DNA from: Flagellimonas amoyensis
Lineage (GTDB): Bacteria > Bacteroidota > Bacteroidia > Flavobacteriales > Flavobacteriaceae
Direction: 5' to 3'
NCBI RefSeq assembly: GCF_003058265.1
Contig: NZ_QBUK01000003.1
Location: forward strand, 328,984 to 392,983
DNA length: 64,000 nt
A model generated the notes under the pieces. The model saw only the letters and a program-made list of their open reading frames with translations. It searched no databases and was not told where the DNA came from. Shown in pieces: positions 18,224-26,127 of this stretch (its first letter is position 1; the number at the start of each line of letters is the position of its first letter). Made by a program: the position numbers and the translations under genes.

Positions 18224-19723
18224 TTATTCTTCGGTATTCCACCAAACAGGTGTTGTGAGTCTGATGTAAGGATTGTTGTCGGGCATATTCACATAATTCC
18301 TGTCCTCTTCATTGTATTCGTACATCATTGCTTGAAGCCAATCATTTGCTCCAGGGAAGATGTCCAGGTTGACATGGTCCGGTCTTTGCAGGCCGGGATA
18401 AATATCGGCACTGTAATCCATCCTGCGCATATCCACCCAGGTTTCTGGATTGAGCATGTTGGCGATGTATTTTTGGACCATGATGTGTGACAGGCTTATG
18501 TTGTCACTGCCCACTTGGGTGTCCAACTCATTTAAATAAGCGGTTGCCTCTGTATTGGGGACTCCCAATTTTTCCAAGTCGGCCTGAACGCCCATTCTAA
18601 AGGCTGTATAGGCTTCACCTGGGTTTCCACTCCTAAATTGGGCCTCGGCCTCAATGAATTTGACCTCGCTGTAGTTCATCATATAGGTTGGAGATGTTGA
18701 ACTGGTATAAAAACCTCCATTTCCGAGTGAGAAATCATCGGAAGGCAATCCGTCCAACCCTCGACCGGTCACCACGCCATGATAACCACCATTGACCGCT
18801 TCGGGAACAATAATACTTAGTCTGGGGTCTTCATAAGGGGTTTCCAGATTCATGGGGTTTTTGAGCATTTCCACAAAGAAATCGGAGAAATAGTCAAAAC
18901 GGGATGATCCATACCCTGTGGAGCTAAAGGGCTGGTTGTCGTTTTCCGCTTCACCACCGCCAAAGGTCACCTGTGCGTTGTCCGCATTGGAAGTGAATGA
19001 TTCTTGGCAAAGGGTAATGATCTGTTGTGCATCGTAGGCCATGTCCCCAGAGGATTTCTTGCTCAAGTGGTTCAAATACCGAGCTTTGATGGCTTTGGCA
19101 AATTTTATCCACTGATCTTGATCGCCTTGATAGAGTACGTCGCCGCCTTCCTGGTCCAATCCTATGGCACTGGGCTGTTGCAATTCCTCGATGGCCTCGT
19201 CCAACATCTGAAAGATGGTCGCGTACACTTCCCTTTGCGTTACAAACTCAGGGGTAAGGTTCATGGAGGACTCACCGTCGTAGGTCTGATCTGTAACGAT
19301 ATCGCCATATTGGTCGGTGGTCATTCCAAAATTGTAGGCTCTCAGTATTTTACCTACCGCAACATAGTTGGGGGAGTTGTATCGATTACCCAGAACAATA
19401 AGGTCGGCGGTATTTGGCAGGGCATAGACATAGGCATTTTGCCACAGAAAATATCGGCCTGTGGTAAATTCATTGCTCCAAGTCTCCGAATAGTAGTTGG
19501 CCACGTTCTGGGATCCGTACTGGACCACTCCCAAAACTTCCCTCATTCCTCTATACTGGGCCGTTCCCGTAGTGTTCTCTATGGCACCTTGAATCCTATA
19601 TTGGGGTTCCAGCGATGCTGTGGTCGGTGCTGTCTCGGAACTGTTCACATCAAAATAGTCATCCGAGCAGGATGCCACTCCAACAAGTAACAGTGATATA
19701 TATATGTGTTTGATAATTTTCAT
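18224..19723 (-). CDS. susD: SusD/RagB-like outer-membrane lipoprotein
   Basis: A 499-residue surface lipoprotein (VASC lipobox, Cys19, followed by SDDYFD). TPR-like helices and the segments ILRAYNFGMTTDQYGDI and VKFIEAEAQFRSGNPGEAY match SusD-like family 2. Such proteins form the lid of a SusCD complex and bind an oligomeric nutrient at the cell surface. It lies 13 bases after susC. The acidic SDD after the lipidated Cys fits the known surface-export signal of Bacteroidota lipoproteins. The ligand is unknown; the neighbours argue for peptidoglycan- or amino-sugar-derived oligomers. Confidence 0.92.
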   Translation of the reverse strand: MKIIKHIYISLLLVGVASCSDDYFDVNSSETAPTTASLEPQYRIQGAIENTTGTAQYRGMREVLGVVQYGSQNVANYYSETWSNEFTTGRYFLWQNAYVYALPNTADLIVLGNRYNSPNYVAVGKILRAYNFGMTTDQYGDIVTDQTYDGESSMNLTPEFVTQREVYATIFQMLDEAIEELQQPSAIGLDQEGGDVLYQGDQDQWIKFAKAIKARYLNHLSKKSSGDMAYDAQQIITLCQESFTSNADNAQVTFGGGEAENDNQPFSSTGYGSSRFDYFSDFFVEMLKNPMNLETPYEDPRLSIIVPEAVNGGYHGVVTGRGLDGLPSDDFSLGNGGFYTSSTSPTYMMNYSEVKFIEAEAQFRSGNPGEAYTAFRMGVQADLEKLGVPNTEATAYLNELDTQVGSDNISLSHIMVQKYIANMLNPETWVDMRRMDYSADIYPGLQRPDHVNLDIFPGANDWLQAMMYEYNEEDRNYVNMPDNNPYIRLTTPVWWNTEE

Positions 19724-19736
19724 AGTCCTTTTGGTT

Positions 19737-22700
19737 TTAAAAAGTAAATTTCAATCCTAAATCAAATCCTTGGGTGTTCGGTGTGCCCAAGTTATCAATG
19801 TATGTGGAACCAGCGCCTGAAATCCCTGCTCCAAACGTATTCACATCTGGGTCAACTCCGCTGTAATCCGTGATGGTAAGCAGATTTCGTCCAGTGGCGT
19901 AAAGCTCAAGAGCGGATAGGGATAGTTTGTCCAAAATTGTTTTTGGGAACTTGTAGCTAAGGGTCACATACCTCAAACGTGCAAAAGAACCATCCTCAAT
20001 AAAGTTTTCCGAATTAAGGGAATAGTAGTTTTGATAGTAGCTCTGGTTCATCACCACGGGCGTTTGGTTGGCAACACCGTTTACATCCACACCCGGGATA
20101 ATGGTGGTTTCCCCTCTATTAAGGGTGATGGGGCTTTGCCCGTAATACACCAAGGCAGAAGAGGTGGCATTGTAGATGTCCTGGCCCATGGCTATGTCAA
20201 ACAAAAAGGAAAGGCTCAAGTTTTTGTACTTGAAGCTGTTGGTGATGCCCAAAGTCCAGTCTGGCAACCTGTTTACGTCGTCATGAATTGCATCTTCCAA
20301 AACAGGCAATCCATTGGATTGGACCAGCACCTCTCCATTTTCGTTCCTTTGAGGTCGTTTTCCCCTAAGGCCGAAAAGTGAGCCATCCAAGATGGCTGCG
20401 CCGGCAGCCGAATCTCTAAAGGTCCAAGAGTCGGATAGATATACTTCACTCAAAAAGCCGGGAAGAGTGGCTACCGTACTTTTGTTGGTGCCGAAGTTGA
20501 AGGTGGCATCCCAAGAAAAGCCTTGGGGGTTGTTGAAAATATTTGCCGAAAGCAATGCCTCGACCCCTCTGTTTTCTATGGAGCCTCCGTTGAGGGTAGC
20601 CAAAAAGGTACCCGTGGTCGGAGGGACTCGGATATCCTTTAATATCTGATTGTCCGATTTGCTGTTGTAATAAGTGACCTCCAATGAGACCCTATTGTCA
20701 AGAAGACGCATATCCGCACCAATCTCAAAACTGTTGGTGAACTCTGGCTCCAAATTTGGGTTTCCGACATTCTGCCCGTTCCAGGCATATCCAGAACTTG
20801 CAGCACCGTTTAGGTTGGTCCCCAATGAACTCTCCAAAGCTCCTATTGGCGCATCTTTACCAACTTGTGCCCAAGTGGCCCTCAATTTCAAATAATTGAA
20901 TTTATCGCTGGAGAAATCAAATAGGTCCGTCAATATGGCCGATGTTCCTACAGAGGGATAGAAGAAAGAACGCTTGTCTGCAGGTAGGGTGGATGTCCAG
21001 TCATTCCTTCCGGTCGCGGTCAAGAACAAGGCATTTTTCCAACCCAATTTAATGTCTCCAAAAACACCCACGATTCTTTTTCTGTTGATGATCTCGTTAA
21101 TGGACTGGTTTTCGATGAGCACATTGGCAATGCTATAGATTCCTGGGGCCTGGAAACCATCCCCGTAGGTGTAAGTGGTTCGGATGTCCAATTCTTCCAC
21201 AGAATTCCCGACCATGGCCTCCACGGAAAAATCATCGGTGATCTGCTTGTCGTACCTTAAGAACAAGTTGGAGGTTAAACGGCTGTGGTCCCTTTCGAAC
21301 TGACTGATATAACCATCGGCCCTATTTTCAACCAAGGAGCCTGTCCCGATTATCTTTTTGTCATATTCGTGATAATCATCGGTACCTATTTTGTAGGTAA
21401 GGTTGAAATCGTTCAGGAAATTATAACTCAGATTGAGCACCCCGATCAACCTTTTGACATTATTATTGTTTGGGCTATTGGCGATGCTCCAATACGCATT
21501 GTCAAACTGTTGGTCCAAATAAAATGGCTCTTGGAGTCCATCCTCATTGAGGTAATCTTTTGCATTGACATTCACAGGATAGGCCAAAAGGCTGTTAAGA
21601 CTTCCCCCGGTGGAGTTCCCTTGACGGGTGCTGGCAGTTTTGGTGTCAATGTAGTTTCCTGAAATTCCTATGGTGAAATTATCACCAAACTTGGAGTTTG
21701 CGTTGATTTTAAAGGAGGTCTTGTCGTAGCTGGTACTAGGAATGATCCCATCTTGTGACATGTCGCCTATGGAAAAATACAAGTTGCTTTTTTCTGTACC
21801 GCTGGAATAGCTCACATTGTGGTTCTGGGTAACGGCTGTCTTGTAAAAATCCTCCATGTTGTAATATATGGGGGTTCCTGCAGCTAGCGGTGCCCCCCAG
21901 GAGAAAGAAGACTCAGGGTCATATTCGGTCCCTGATTCGGTCACAATTTCCATTCCCTGCCCATAGGCACTTTGTACATCTGGAGTTCCTAGGATTTTAT
22001 CCACGGACAAGGAACCGGAATAGCTTATTGTACTGACCCCTGCTTTCCCTTTTTTGGTGGTAATGATAACAGCACCACTAGCGGCCTGGATACCATAAAG
22101 TGCAGCTGCAGCAGGGCCTTTCAATACGGAAATGCTCTCCACATCTGCTGGGTTGATGTCCGAAGCCCTGTTGATACTGGCCACATCCAATGAAGAATTG
22201 GTGGAGTTGTCAATTGGGATACCGTCCACCACGAACAGTGGTTGATTGCTTCCTGTAATGGAAGAACCACCTCTTATCAAAATAATGGATGATGTTCCAG
22301 GAGCACCTCCGGAGGAAACAATATTGACCCCGGAGACCTTACCTTGCAGTCCATTGACCATGTTTGCTTGGTTTCCTTCCAAAAGTTGGTCGGCCTTAAT
22401 GTTCTGGATGGAGTTGGACAAGGATTTTTTGTTGGCCTCGATTCCCAATGCGGTGACCACCACTTCATCAAGGCTGGTCAAATCCTCTGAAAGTGAGGCA
22501 TTGTTGGTGATTGTGGAATTCCCCCCTGCGGTAAAGGTAATTTTTTGAGGGGTGAAGCCCAGTGAGCTGAGCGACAAGGTGTAGGTTCCTTGTTCCAGTG
22601 TTGCCGTGAAACTGTAATTTCCATCAAAATCGGTAACCGTACCGAATGATGTGTTCTCGATGAATACAGAAGCGCCGGTCAATGGCAGTCCTGACCCGCT

Positions 22701-22823
22701 TTCTGTTACGGTTCCCGTCAAGGTGTATTGACTTTGGGCAAACGCTGATAGCGATGACGCCATAAGTGCAATAAAAACCAATCGGAACCTCATTTTTCCT
22801 AAAAAGTCATGAAGTTTTTGCAT
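19737..22823 (-). CDS. susC: SusC/RagA-type TonB-dependent outer-membrane transporter
   Basis: A 1028-residue TonB-linked barrel. After the signal peptide (ending SAFAQ) comes a carboxypeptidase-D-like regulatory domain (YTLTGTVTESGSGLPLTGASV, about 33-110). The plug follows with the SusC signature VVTALGIEANKKSLSNSIQ and DVESISVLKGPAAAALYGIQAASGAVIITTKKG, then the barrel, ending in Phe. An alternative start ten codons downstream (MRFRLVF) has an AGGAAA just upstream and gives a more usual signal peptide. It pairs with the SusD-like protein and is divergent from deoR-murQ across 460 bases that hold repeated TTTGCA words. Confidence 0.95.
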   Translation of the reverse strand: MQKLHDFLGKMRFRLVFIALMASSLSAFAQSQYTLTGTVTESGSGLPLTGASVFIENTSFGTVTDFDGNYSFTATLEQGTYTLSLSSLGFTPQKITFTAGGNSTITNNASLSEDLTSLDEVVVTALGIEANKKSLSNSIQNIKADQLLEGNQANMVNGLQGKVSGVNIVSSGGAPGTSSIILIRGGSSITGSNQPLFVVDGIPIDNSTNSSLDVASINRASDINPADVESISVLKGPAAAALYGIQAASGAVIITTKKGKAGVSTISYSGSLSVDKILGTPDVQSAYGQGMEIVTESGTEYDPESSFSWGAPLAAGTPIYYNMEDFYKTAVTQNHNVSYSSGTEKSNLYFSIGDMSQDGIIPSTSYDKTSFKINANSKFGDNFTIGISGNYIDTKTASTRQGNSTGGSLNSLLAYPVNVNAKDYLNEDGLQEPFYLDQQFDNAYWSIANSPNNNNVKRLIGVLNLSYNFLNDFNLTYKIGTDDYHEYDKKIIGTGSLVENRADGYISQFERDHSRLTSNLFLRYDKQITDDFSVEAMVGNSVEELDIRTTYTYGDGFQAPGIYSIANVLIENQSINEIINRKRIVGVFGDIKLGWKNALFLTATGRNDWTSTLPADKRSFFYPSVGTSAILTDLFDFSSDKFNYLKLRATWAQVGKDAPIGALESSLGTNLNGAASSGYAWNGQNVGNPNLEPEFTNSFEIGADMRLLDNRVSLEVTYYNSKSDNQILKDIRVPPTTGTFLATLNGGSIENRGVEALLSANIFNNPQGFSWDATFNFGTNKSTVATLPGFLSEVYLSDSWTFRDSAAGAAILDGSLFGLRGKRPQRNENGEVLVQSNGLPVLEDAIHDDVNRLPDWTLGITNSFKYKNLSLSFLFDIAMGQDIYNATSSALVYYGQSPITLNRGETTIIPGVDVNGVANQTPVVMNQSYYQNYYSLNSENFIEDGSFARLRYVTLSYKFPKTILDKLSLSALELYATGRNLLTITDYSGVDPDVNTFGAGISGAGSTYIDNLGTPNTQGFDLGLKFTF

Positions 22824-23135
22824 AAATGAGTAGTTTAATTGAGTTACATAATTGATAGCATAAAATCCTTTTCATGACCCTAATTTTCAGTCAATATTGG
22901 GATTTTATATCTATTTGCGGTTTTTCAATCGATAAGGGCATCGGAGCCTTGTTGTCCATAGTCCTGTGGATATGGTATGGTCTTTTATGGGAAAGGTTTC
23001 TGCGAGCGGCATCCTAATCTTTTCTTCATGCCCTTGCCCCAAGGTAATCGTAAGACCAATTCAAGTTTTGTTTCTTTCTGCCAGCATCAAAAGCATCCAA
23101 ATATCATATTCTTGCAAAAGACAGAAAGATTATTT

Positions 23136-23143
23136 CAAATATA
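23136..23143 (-). promoter_or_regulatory. possible susC promoter -7 box
   Basis: On the minus strand this reads TATATTTG, a perfect TAnnTTTG. A clear -33 TTTG is missing. It would give a leader of about 300 bases for susC. Tentative. Confidence 0.3.
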
Positions 23144-23161
23144 TATTAAAAGCAGCATAAT

Positions 23162-23228
23162 AATGCATTTATTTGCAAGGATTTGCAATTATTGAAAATA
23201 TATTTATAAAATCTGCATATTTTTGCAG
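23162..23228. promoter_or_regulatory. candidate DeoR operator zone
   Basis: The 460-base susC/deoR gap has no gene. It holds ATGCATTT, ATTTGCAAGG and ATTTGCAATT at a 10-base spacing (23164-23190), and then a palindrome CTGCA-N6-TGCAG (23213-23228) just upstream of the deoR promoter. Repeated TTTGCA words on one helical face between divergent genes, one of which encodes a DeoR protein, suggest regulator binding. This is inference from sequence pattern. Confidence 0.45.
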
Positions 23229-23241
23229 TATTTTGCTGGTA

Positions 23242-23273
23242 TTGGTATTCTTTTTTGGTTTTATTTAACTTTA
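23242..23273 (+). promoter_or_regulatory. promoter of deoR-murQ
   Basis: TTG (23242-23244), 21 bases, then TAACTTTA (23266-23273), one mismatch from TAnnTTTG, 10 bases before the deoR ATG. Confidence 0.45.
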
Positions 23274-23283
23274 CCCCAATACT

Positions 23284-24033
23284 ATGTTGAAGGAAGAAAG
23301 ACATCAGTTTATCCTCAATGAGGTTGGGATCCACAACAGGGTACTGTTGACGGATATAGCCAATCTGCTCAATGTTTCTGTGGATACCATACGTAGGGAC
23401 ATCAAAGAGCTGCACAATGCCAAACAATTGAAGAAAGTGCATGGAGGAGCCATTTCCCTAGGGTTTAATAATTACAGTCCCACGGGAAAGAAAATATACT
23501 CCTTGGAGAAAAAATCACTGATAGCCGAAAAGGCATTGGGGTTGATCAAAGAGGGACAGGTCATTTTGCTGAGTGGGGGAACCACCAATCTGGAATTGGC
23601 AAGACGGTTGCCCTCAAAAATAAAACTGACCTGCTTTACCCCAAGCCTTCCCATAGCAGTGCAATTGTTGGGAAAAAGCAATGTTGAGGTCATTTTCATT
23701 GGGGGAAGGTTGTCCCAGGATTCCCAAATAGCCATAGGGGGCAGTGCCATCAATATGCTTTCGGATATCAAGGTGGATATCTGTTTTTTGGGAACCAATT
23801 CCATTCACCCAACAGAGGGTCTAATGGAGTTTGATTGGGAGATTGTCCAAGTAAAAAAGGCCATGATCCAAAGTTCAAGAAGGGTCGTATCTCCCTGTAT
23901 ATCCGAAAAAATTGGGTCATTACAGCGATATAGGATTTGTGGGGTGGAAGAAATTGACGTGTTGATCACTGAATTGGACCCTTGGGATGTAAAACTGGAT
24001 GCTTTTAAAAATATGAACATACAATTATTATAA
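23284..24033 (+). CDS. DeoR/GlpR-family transcriptional regulator
   Basis: A 249-residue regulator with the DeoR N-terminal helix-turn-helix (VSVDTIRRDIKEL, 31-43, then KVHGGAI) and a C-terminal sugar-phosphate-binding DeoRC domain (LLSGGTTNLELARRLP; IGGSAINMLSDIKVDICFLGTNSI). DeoR proteins usually repress sugar operons and respond to a phosphorylated intermediate. Here the gene is directly followed (2 bases) by murQ and faces susC, so MurNAc-6-P or GlcNAc-6-P is a plausible effector. That effector is inference. Confidence 0.92.
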   Translation: MLKEERHQFILNEVGIHNRVLLTDIANLLNVSVDTIRRDIKELHNAKQLKKVHGGAISLGFNNYSPTGKKIYSLEKKSLIAEKALGLIKEGQVILLSGGTTNLELARRLPSKIKLTCFTPSLPIAVQLLGKSNVEVIFIGGRLSQDSQIAIGGSAINMLSDIKVDICFLGTNSIHPTEGLMEFDWEIVQVKKAMIQSSRRVVSPCISEKIGSLQRYRICGVEEIDVLITELDPWDVKLDAFKNMNIQLL

Positions 24034-24035
24034 TA

Positions 24036-24851
24036 GTGGTAGAAAAGCACATAAAGATAACCGAAGAACCGTCTTTGTACGACCGATTGGATGAAATGGA
24101 TACATTGGACATAGTGGCCAATATCAATAATGAGGACAAGAAAGTGGCGGATGCCGTGGAACAGGTCCTTCCCCAAGTGGCGCGTGTCGTGGATGAAACT
24201 TCAAAGCGGTTTGAAAAAGGCGGTAGGCTCTTCTATATTGGTGCCGGCACCAGCGGACGATTGGGAATCCTTGATGCTTCCGAGATACCGCCCACCTTCG
24301 GGCTACCCTACGACAGGGTGATCGGTCTCATTGCTGGAGGCGACAAGGCCATTCGAAAGGCCGTGGAATTTGCAGAGGACGATACGGAACAAGCGTGGAA
24401 AGACCTTCAGGAATATGGCATTGCCAACAATGATGTTCTGATCGGTATAGCGGCTTCCGGGACCACTCCTTATGTGCTGGGCGGCATTGCAGATGCCAAA
24501 AAGCATGGTATATTGACCGTGGGCATTACCAATAACCCAGGTTCACCTTTGGCAACGGATACGGATATTCCGATAGAGGTCAATGTAGGACCCGAGTTTT
24601 TGACGGGAAGTACCCGGATGAAAAGTGGTACCAGCCAAAAGTTGGTGCTCAATATGATTTCCACAGCGCTGATGATACGTGTAGGCCGTGTGAAGGGCAA
24701 TAAAATGGTGAACATGCAGCTCAGCAACACCAAATTGGTGGACAGGGGCACACGCTATATTATGGAAGAGTTGGGGCTCAACTATGAAGATGCGGAAAAA
24801 GCATTGAAAGAATACGGTTCGGTCAAAAGGGCCATTGATGCCTTGAGATAA
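24036..24851 (+). CDS. murQ: N-acetylmuramic acid 6-phosphate etherase
   Basis: A 271-residue SIS-domain lyase that splits MurNAc-6-P into GlcNAc-6-P and D-lactate. Both catalytic glutamates known from the E. coli enzyme are visible at matching positions: E83 in DASEIPPTFG and E114 in AVEFAEDD. The phosphate-binding IGAGTSGRLG and the LTGSTRMKSGTSQK segment are intact. The start is GTG, 2 bases after the deoR stop; no better ATG exists. It consumes the AnmK product, which links it functionally to the divergent operon although the two are 11 kb apart. Confidence 0.96.
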   Translation: MVEKHIKITEEPSLYDRLDEMDTLDIVANINNEDKKVADAVEQVLPQVARVVDETSKRFEKGGRLFYIGAGTSGRLGILDASEIPPTFGLPYDRVIGLIAGGDKAIRKAVEFAEDDTEQAWKDLQEYGIANNDVLIGIAASGTTPYVLGGIADAKKHGILTVGITNNPGSPLATDTDIPIEVNVGPEFLTGSTRMKSGTSQKLVLNMISTALMIRVGRVKGNKMVNMQLSNTKLVDRGTRYIMEELGLNYEDAEKALKEYGSVKRAIDALR

Positions 24852-24853
24852 GG

Positions 24854-26014
24854 TTACTTGGGGACCAATCGGAAAACTCCCTTGCCCTCTATACCTACAT
24901 AAATGTAGCCGTCTGGGCCTTGTCGTACATTACGGACCCTTCCCATACCATCCAATAATTTTTCCCGGTGCACTACTTTGTTGTCTTTGATCACCAAGCG
25001 TTCCAAATATTGGAACGATAAAGAACCCACCAAAAGATTGTTTTTCCAATCGGGGTATTTGTCGGAAGTGACAAAAGCCAACCCAGAAGGCGCAATGGAG
25101 GGTGTCCATTGGTATAGGGGTTGTTCCATGCCGGACCGTGAAGTTTCATCAGTGATTTTGGTGCCGCTGTAGTTGATGCCATAGGTAATCACAGGCCAGC
25201 CATAGTTTTTTCCTTTTTTTATGATATTGATTTCGTCACCACCCCTTGGGCCATGCTCGTGTTCCCACAACTGCCCAGTTTCCGGGTGCAGCGCCAACCC
25301 CTGTGGGTTTCGATGGCCGTAACTGTAGATGGCCGTCTTGGCACCGTCTTGGCCTACGAACGGATTATCTTCGGGAACCTTTCCATCATCATGAAGGCGA
25401 TAGATTTTGCCGCCGTCCCTATTGATGTCCTGTGGGTTCACATCCCGATCTCCACGTTCACCGATGGAGAAGAACAGATAGCCATCCCGGTCAAACTCCA
25501 AACGCGACCCAAAGTGCTGTCCTTTGGTGGTATTGGGGACCGCTTTGTAGAGCAATTGTTTTTGGACGAGCTTATTGTTGGAAAGTTTCGCCCGCATGAT
25601 TGCAGTGTTTCCACCTTTGTCATCACCCTCGCTTGAGGCATAGGAAAAGTAGATCCAGCCATTGTTTTTGTAATTGGGATGCAGTTCAATGTCCATCAAT
25701 CCGCCTTGTCCGCGGTTATAGACCTCGGGAGGATTTCCCACTTCAATGGTCTTTCCGGACTGGTGGAGGAGCAGTTTTCCTGATTTTTCGGATATGAGGA
25801 TGCCATTATTGGGCAAGAAAACCATGCCCCATGGATTTTGAATGCCATCCACTACAATTTCCGAAGTAAAACTGTCGTTATTCGTAAGATTTATCTTAGA
25901 GTTGGAATTTTGCGCGCAGGATGTATTGAGCAGTACAACGAAAAAATAAGGAAATAAGGTACTTTTTTCTATAATTTTACGTTGAAATAATAGATTTATT
26001 GGACGAACGGTCAT
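24854..26014 (-). CDS. PQQ-type soluble aldose dehydrogenase, lipoprotein
   Basis: A 386-residue six-bladed beta-propeller of the YliI/Asd (soluble glucose dehydrogenase B) family. Motifs include NPWGMVFLPNNGILISEKSG, GQGGLMDIELHPNY, and LWEHEHGPRGGDEINIIKKGKNYGWP with cofactor- and Ca-binding residues. A hydrophobic leader ends in LNTSC (Cys33), so it is probably a lipoprotein oxidising sugars in the periplasm with PQQ. It is convergent with murQ (2-base gap). The leader is longer than usual and no nearer ATG exists. Whether it acts on the amino sugars handled next door is unknown. Confidence 0.88.
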   Translation of the reverse strand: MTVRPINLLFQRKIIEKSTLFPYFFVVLLNTSCAQNSNSKINLTNNDSFTSEIVVDGIQNPWGMVFLPNNGILISEKSGKLLLHQSGKTIEVGNPPEVYNRGQGGLMDIELHPNYKNNGWIYFSYASSEGDDKGGNTAIMRAKLSNNKLVQKQLLYKAVPNTTKGQHFGSRLEFDRDGYLFFSIGERGDRDVNPQDINRDGGKIYRLHDDGKVPEDNPFVGQDGAKTAIYSYGHRNPQGLALHPETGQLWEHEHGPRGGDEINIIKKGKNYGWPVITYGINYSGTKITDETSRSGMEQPLYQWTPSIAPSGLAFVTSDKYPDWKNNLLVGSLSFQYLERLVIKDNKVVHREKLLDGMGRVRNVRQGPDGYIYVGIEGKGVFRLVPK

Positions 26015-26127
26015 TTTTAGAGAATCATTTGCTGTAAGATAAACAGAATTTTTATAAGTATAGACAATTACAACTTAGAATATTAAGGTCCCAAATCTGA
26101 CATATTCTGCTAACAAGACTTAACCCT

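Noticed and set aside
24854..26014. PQQ-type dehydrogenase as part of the muropeptide pathway
   Set aside because: It is convergent with murQ, and no known recycling step uses such an enzyme; proximity alone is not enough.
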